DNA from: Dehalococcoidia bacterium
Lineage (GTDB): Bacteria > Chloroflexota > Dehalococcoidia > SZUA-161
Direction of reading: 5' to 3'
Length of the DNA stretch: 8,836 nt
Assembly: GCA_020344295.1 (NCBI GenBank)
Contig: CP070819.1
Location: 1,588,381-1,597,216, forward strand
Positions 6,279-8,836 of this stretch are shown piece after piece. Position 1 is the first letter of the stretch; each line of letters starts with the position of its first letter. The position numbers and the translations under genes are program-made. A model generated the notes under the pieces. The model made no database searches, had not been told where the DNA came from, and saw only the letters and a program-made list of their open reading frames with translations.

Positions 6279-7484
6279 ATGAAAGCGCTGCTAATTCTGT
6301 TTGTGATACTCGTTTTGGTGGTAGCTACCCTCCTATCTCAGGTGGCCAAGGCTGACGAAATTGTCCAGATCCCCGATCCAAACCTCCATGAAGTCATCGG
6401 TCAGGTAACGGGTAGGCTTTCAGGTGATATCTTTAAAGGAGACCTGCTTAGCATCAGGAATCTCGATGCCAGTTCCCGGGGGATCACCGACATAACGGGT
6501 CTACAGTATTGTATAAACCTGAGTGTGCTCAACCTTCGGGGTAACGAGATAGCTGATATTTCCTCACTTTCTGCTCTTAGTAACCTGAATTTTCTGGATC
6601 TCGGAGATAATCAGATATGGGACATCACTCCTATATCTGACCTGCACAATCTAACGAAGCTCGATCTCAGTGGCAATAGAATACTGGATGTCATCTCGCT
6701 TAAAACCCTCACTGACTTAACCTCGCTCGACATCGGATTGAACCAGGTGGATGACATCAGCGCTCTCTCAGGTCTCGATCGCCTGACAATACTTGATCTC
6801 AGAGAGAACTTCATACGAGATATCACACCGCTTTCGGGCTTGGTTACCCTCACAGGGCTCCGAGCTGATTACAATCGCATAAGTGACATATCGGCAATAA
6901 AGAATCTAACGAATCTGTTGAACCTGCAGCTGTCACATAATCACATAATTGATATTGCACCCCTTTCCCGTCTTACAAGTCTAAACTGGCTTGAGCTGGG
7001 ATCGAATCAGGTAGAAGACGTCAGGCCCCTTTCGGACCTCACCGGCCTGAAAAACTTGTCTCTGGCAGAAAACCTGATAGAAGATATCTCGTCGCTCTCC
7101 AACCTAACAGGCCTGACCGAACTCGATCTCCGGGGGAACCGGGTAGCCGATATAAGCGCTCTTAGAGGTCTTACCGATCCCGTCTATATGGACTTGGCGA
7201 ATAACGTAATCTCTGATATCTCTCCACTGGTAGATAATATGAGGTTAGGACCTGGAGACTCGGTGGACTTGAGGTATAATCCACTGAACGCCGAGTCACT
7301 GGAGGTTTATTTACCTGACCTTGAACGCAGAGGTGTTGAGTTTATAAGGGATGTTGTGCCCACACCGGTGCCGGAGGTTAATGAGGATAGCCCACCACTT
7401 AATCCCGGTTTCATTGTTGGCCCAATCATCGTTTTTTTTGCGATAGCTGTCGTAATTTTCAGGCTGCTGGCGAGAGAAATATAA
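6279..7484 (+). CDS. Secreted, C-terminally anchored leucine-rich-repeat protein
   Basis: The gene encodes 401 residues. A signal peptide (about 1-25, hydrophobic core LLILFVILVLVVATLL, ending VAKA) is followed by a cap-like segment (EIVQIPDPNLHEVI onward). Eleven consecutive LRRs of exactly 22 residues span 79-320, with a partial one before them. Each follows LxxLxLxxNxIxDIxxLxxL, the internalin/SDS22-like type. A Pro-rich linker (361-376) leads to a membrane helix (about 377-396) and a short tail LLAREI, so the repeats should face outside. LRR arrays of this kind bind proteins; the ligand here is unknown. The ATG has a GGGG run four bases upstream as a modest ribosome site. No sortase motif is seen. 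The next gene starts 213 bases later on the same strand and may be separately transcribed. Confidence 0.9.
   Translation: MKALLILFVILVLVVATLLSQVAKADEIVQIPDPNLHEVIGQVTGRLSGDIFKGDLLSIRNLDASSRGITDITGLQYCINLSVLNLRGNEIADISSLSALSNLNFLDLGDNQIWDITPISDLHNLTKLDLSGNRILDVISLKTLTDLTSLDIGLNQVDDISALSGLDRLTILDLRENFIRDITPLSGLVTLTGLRADYNRISDISAIKNLTNLLNLQLSHNHIIDIAPLSRLTSLNWLELGSNQVEDVRPLSDLTGLKNLSLAENLIEDISSLSNLTGLTELDLRGNRVADISALRGLTDPVYMDLANNVISDISPLVDNMRLGPGDSVDLRYNPLNAESLEVYLPDLERRGVEFIRDVVPTPVPEVNEDSPPLNPGFIVGPIIVFFAIAVVIFRLLAREI
6513..7238 (+). repeat. Eleven 66-bp LRR coding repeats
   Basis: The stretch encodes eleven LRR units of exactly 22 residues (protein positions 79-320) without insertion or deletion. 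The DNA copies have diverged a good deal while the Leu, Asn and Asp-Ile positions are kept. This suggests old duplication held by selection on the solenoid rather than recent slippage. Confidence 0.85.
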
Positions 7485-7568
7485 GTTGGATCTCCCGGGT
7501 GCATTCGATCCATGGTATGTTATGTTAATTAAAGTGAAGTATTTGTAGGTAATAACAGATTACGTGTA

Positions 7569-7597
7569 TTGACATGTTCACACATTTCTGCTACTAC
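7569..7597 (+). promoter_or_regulatory. Possible promoter upstream of the coiled-coil gene
   Basis: A consensus -35 box TTGACA (7569-7574) has only a weak -10 at 17-base spacing (TACTAC, 7592-7597). It lies about 100 bases before the ATG at 7698, in the 213-bp gap after the LRR gene. The gap holds no other clear signal and no obvious terminator for the LRR gene. Confidence 0.28.
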
Positions 7598-7697
7598 TTT
7601 TCAGGAAACTAATCTGGTATCGTCAGAAGGATAATATATTTCACGGCATAAAATTACACGTTGGCGTTCGACCTGATAACGTATTCTGGTTTCAGAG

Positions 7698-8810
7698 ATG
7701 AAAAGAAATAAGTGGCGGATATCCCGCAATAAGAAGGATAACGTGGAAACCAAAGAACAGACCGCGCTGACAACTGTTGATCAGGAAGCTGAAAAAGTGG
7801 AAGACGGCCAAGTTGACAGTTCGAAAATCCAATCGAATGCAGAAGATACTGTATTGGAGCAGAACGAAACCGCCTGGAGGTGGAATCGCAAGAAGAAAGC
7901 CTGGGTGGAAATTTCAATGAAGTCTGCTGAAGATGGATCACCGGATGATGCAGATGATGCCGATATGAAAAACGGGGATGAATATATTAGCTCTTCTAGT
8001 TTAGCTGAGCCTGCCTATAGTATTAAGAATCTCATGTCATCGTGGAAGCGGTCTCCGATTCGAGGCGCGGCATTACGCGTAATCGGTGCCCTATCATCCT
8101 CAGAAAGGATCGGCGAATCAAGCAAGCTTTTAATCAGAGATGCTGAGGTTCAGGCGGAAAGAATCATTGCTTTAGCCGAAGTCAGGGCCAGGGAACTGGC
8201 GGACAGGATCGTAGTACAGGCGGAACAGAGGGCTGAAGAGAGGGTAGAGAGCATTATTACCAGGGCGGAAGAGACCGCTTTGGAAAAAGCCATAAACATC
8301 ATCGTTTCCGCCGAAGAGAGAGCTGAGGCGCTGGCGGAGCATATCATCTCCCGGGCCGAAGAGCTTGCTCAGGCAAAGGCAGGCCACCTTATCTCTCTGG
8401 TAGGTGATGAAAAGCAGCAGTCTATGAGTGTCATACCTCCTGCAGAAGAACAGCCCGGCGCACAAGCTTGGCAGACCATTGCAGATACCAAGGAAATGCA
8501 GCAGCAAATACGCTCGGCTACAAGAAAGCAGGCTGAGCAGATGTTAAAGAGAATGGCTGATAATGAAGTGAAAGAGATAACGGATGATATAGCGAAGGAA
8601 GTAAAAGCGGGGAGTGGACAAACTGAGCCTCTCTTACCTGAAGTTGAGGAAGATGGAGGGTATACGGGTACGGTGGAGTTGGTTGTTGAACCTCCTGTTA
8701 ACTATGTGATTGCTAAAACCGTGCTGAAACGTATGGCTAAGCTTCAAGGTATCAAGGTTCTGGACATCGGGGGCTCCGCAGACAAAGGCGTCAGGATCAA
8801 ACTGATGTAG
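7698..8810 (+). CDS. Coiled-coil repeat protein, C-terminus probably cut
   Basis: The ORF encodes 370 residues and has no signal peptide. It has a basic N-terminus (MKRNKWRISRNKK), a charged low-complexity region, a Trp-rich basic patch (AWRWNRKKKAWVEI, 59-72) and an acidic Asp-rich stretch (about 78-95). A helical repeat region (144-229) follows, made of one 11-residue unit and five exact 15-residue units. A second helical part (about 263-305) precedes a small alpha/beta end that begins GYTGTVELVVEPPVNY and runs to the last residues GVRIKLM. That end resembles a segment I associate with Dehalococcoidia coiled-coil proteins, where I recall it continuing further. Its TAG stop overlaps adapter-like sequence, so the real gene probably runs on. 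The ribosome site before the ATG is weak. Function unknown; a scaffold or filament role is inference. Confidence 0.78.
   Translation: MKRNKWRISRNKKDNVETKEQTALTTVDQEAEKVEDGQVDSSKIQSNAEDTVLEQNETAWRWNRKKKAWVEISMKSAEDGSPDDADDADMKNGDEYISSSSLAEPAYSIKNLMSSWKRSPIRGAALRVIGALSSSERIGESSKLLIRDAEVQAERIIALAEVRARELADRIVVQAEQRAEERVESIITRAEETALEKAINIIVSAEERAEALAEHIISRAEELAQAKAGHLISLVGDEKQQSMSVIPPAEEQPGAQAWQTIADTKEMQQQIRSATRKQAEQMLKRMADNEVKEITDDIAKEVKAGSGQTEPLLPEVEEDGGYTGTVELVVEPPVNYVIAKTVLKRMAKLQGIKVLDIGGSADKGVRIKLM
8127..8384 (+). repeat. 15-residue helical repeats in the coiled-coil gene
   Basis: Residues 144-154 form an 11-residue unit (LLIRDAEVQAE). Five units of exactly 15 follow: RIIALAEVRARELAD, RIVVQAEQRAEERVE, SIITRAEETALEKAI, NIIVSAEERAEALAE and HIISRAEELAQAKAG. 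A sixth begins HLISL and then degrades. The constant core is x-I-[IV]-x-x-Ala-Glu with Ala at position 10 in all but minor variants. Spacings of 11 and 15 are those of right-handed or straight coiled coils rather than heptads. Confidence 0.8.
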
Positions 8811-8836
8811 ATAGGTAGAGCACACGTCTGAACTCC
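8809..8836 (+). other. Illumina TruSeq adapter remnant at the contig end
   Basis: The last 28 bases align without gaps to the start of the TruSeq read-1 adapter. There are two mismatches (at 8813 and 8816) and an exact run from 8817 to 8836 (AGAGCACACGTCTGAACTCC). This is library sequence left in the assembly, not genomic DNA. It begins inside the TAG at 8808-8810 that ends the last ORF, so that stop codon and possibly the adjoining bases are unreliable. Confidence 0.93.

Noticed and set aside
7488..7510. GGATC/GATCC inverted repeat after the LRR stop as a terminator
   Set aside because: The stem has only five pairs, the loop is long and no T-run follows.

Overview
The window reads as a low-GC to mid-GC bacterial contig, most likely from the Chloroflexota (Dehalococcoidia-like). 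That placement is inference. It rests on the mix of protein types: a FAS1-type MaoC double-hotdog dehydratase, a small Mth938-like protein, a DUF5658-like membrane protein, a pair of conserved uncharacterised proteins, and a coiled-coil protein whose C-terminal segment resembles one I associate with Dehalococcoidia. No rRNA, tRNA, CRISPR array, transposase or integrase is visible. The last 28 bases match the Illumina TruSeq adapter with two mismatches, so the right edge is an assembly end and not genomic sequence.

Left part (1-1280): gene-poor and AT-rich. It holds an unrecognised 88-codon ORF, a convincing small two-helix membrane protein, and two compact sets of nested or packed inverted repeats (361-444 and 1191-1254).

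Middle-left (1281-1985): a lone minus-strand gene with its own strong sigma70-type promoter. It encodes an exported or membrane-anchored homologue of phage and contractile-injection tail-tube proteins (T4 gp19-like), with no tail genes around it.

Centre (2106-4966): a minus-strand operon. The order is MaoC-type dehydratase, a 41-residue basic protein, a 115-residue conserved protein, a ~214-residue conserved protein, and a macrodomain (ADP-ribose-type) gene. Most junctions overlap or nearly touch, which implies translational coupling. A promoter precedes the operon and an intrinsic terminator follows it. The macrodomain gene is interrupted by one in-frame TAA, with the reading frame intact on both sides.

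Right part (5138-8836): a plus-strand DUF5658-like membrane protein converges on a minus-strand Mth938-like gene, and their stop codons share one CTAG. After a 320-bp divergent intergenic region come a secreted, C-terminally anchored leucine-rich-repeat protein with eleven exact 22-residue repeats, and a coiled-coil protein with five consecutive exact 15-residue repeats. The stop codon of the latter lies in adapter-like sequence, so its true C-terminus is probably missing.

Functional themes: a dehydratase-led operon of mostly unknown proteins, and several surface or membrane proteins (tail-tube-like, LRR, DUF5658-like, two-helix protein). I see no complete defence or secretion system.
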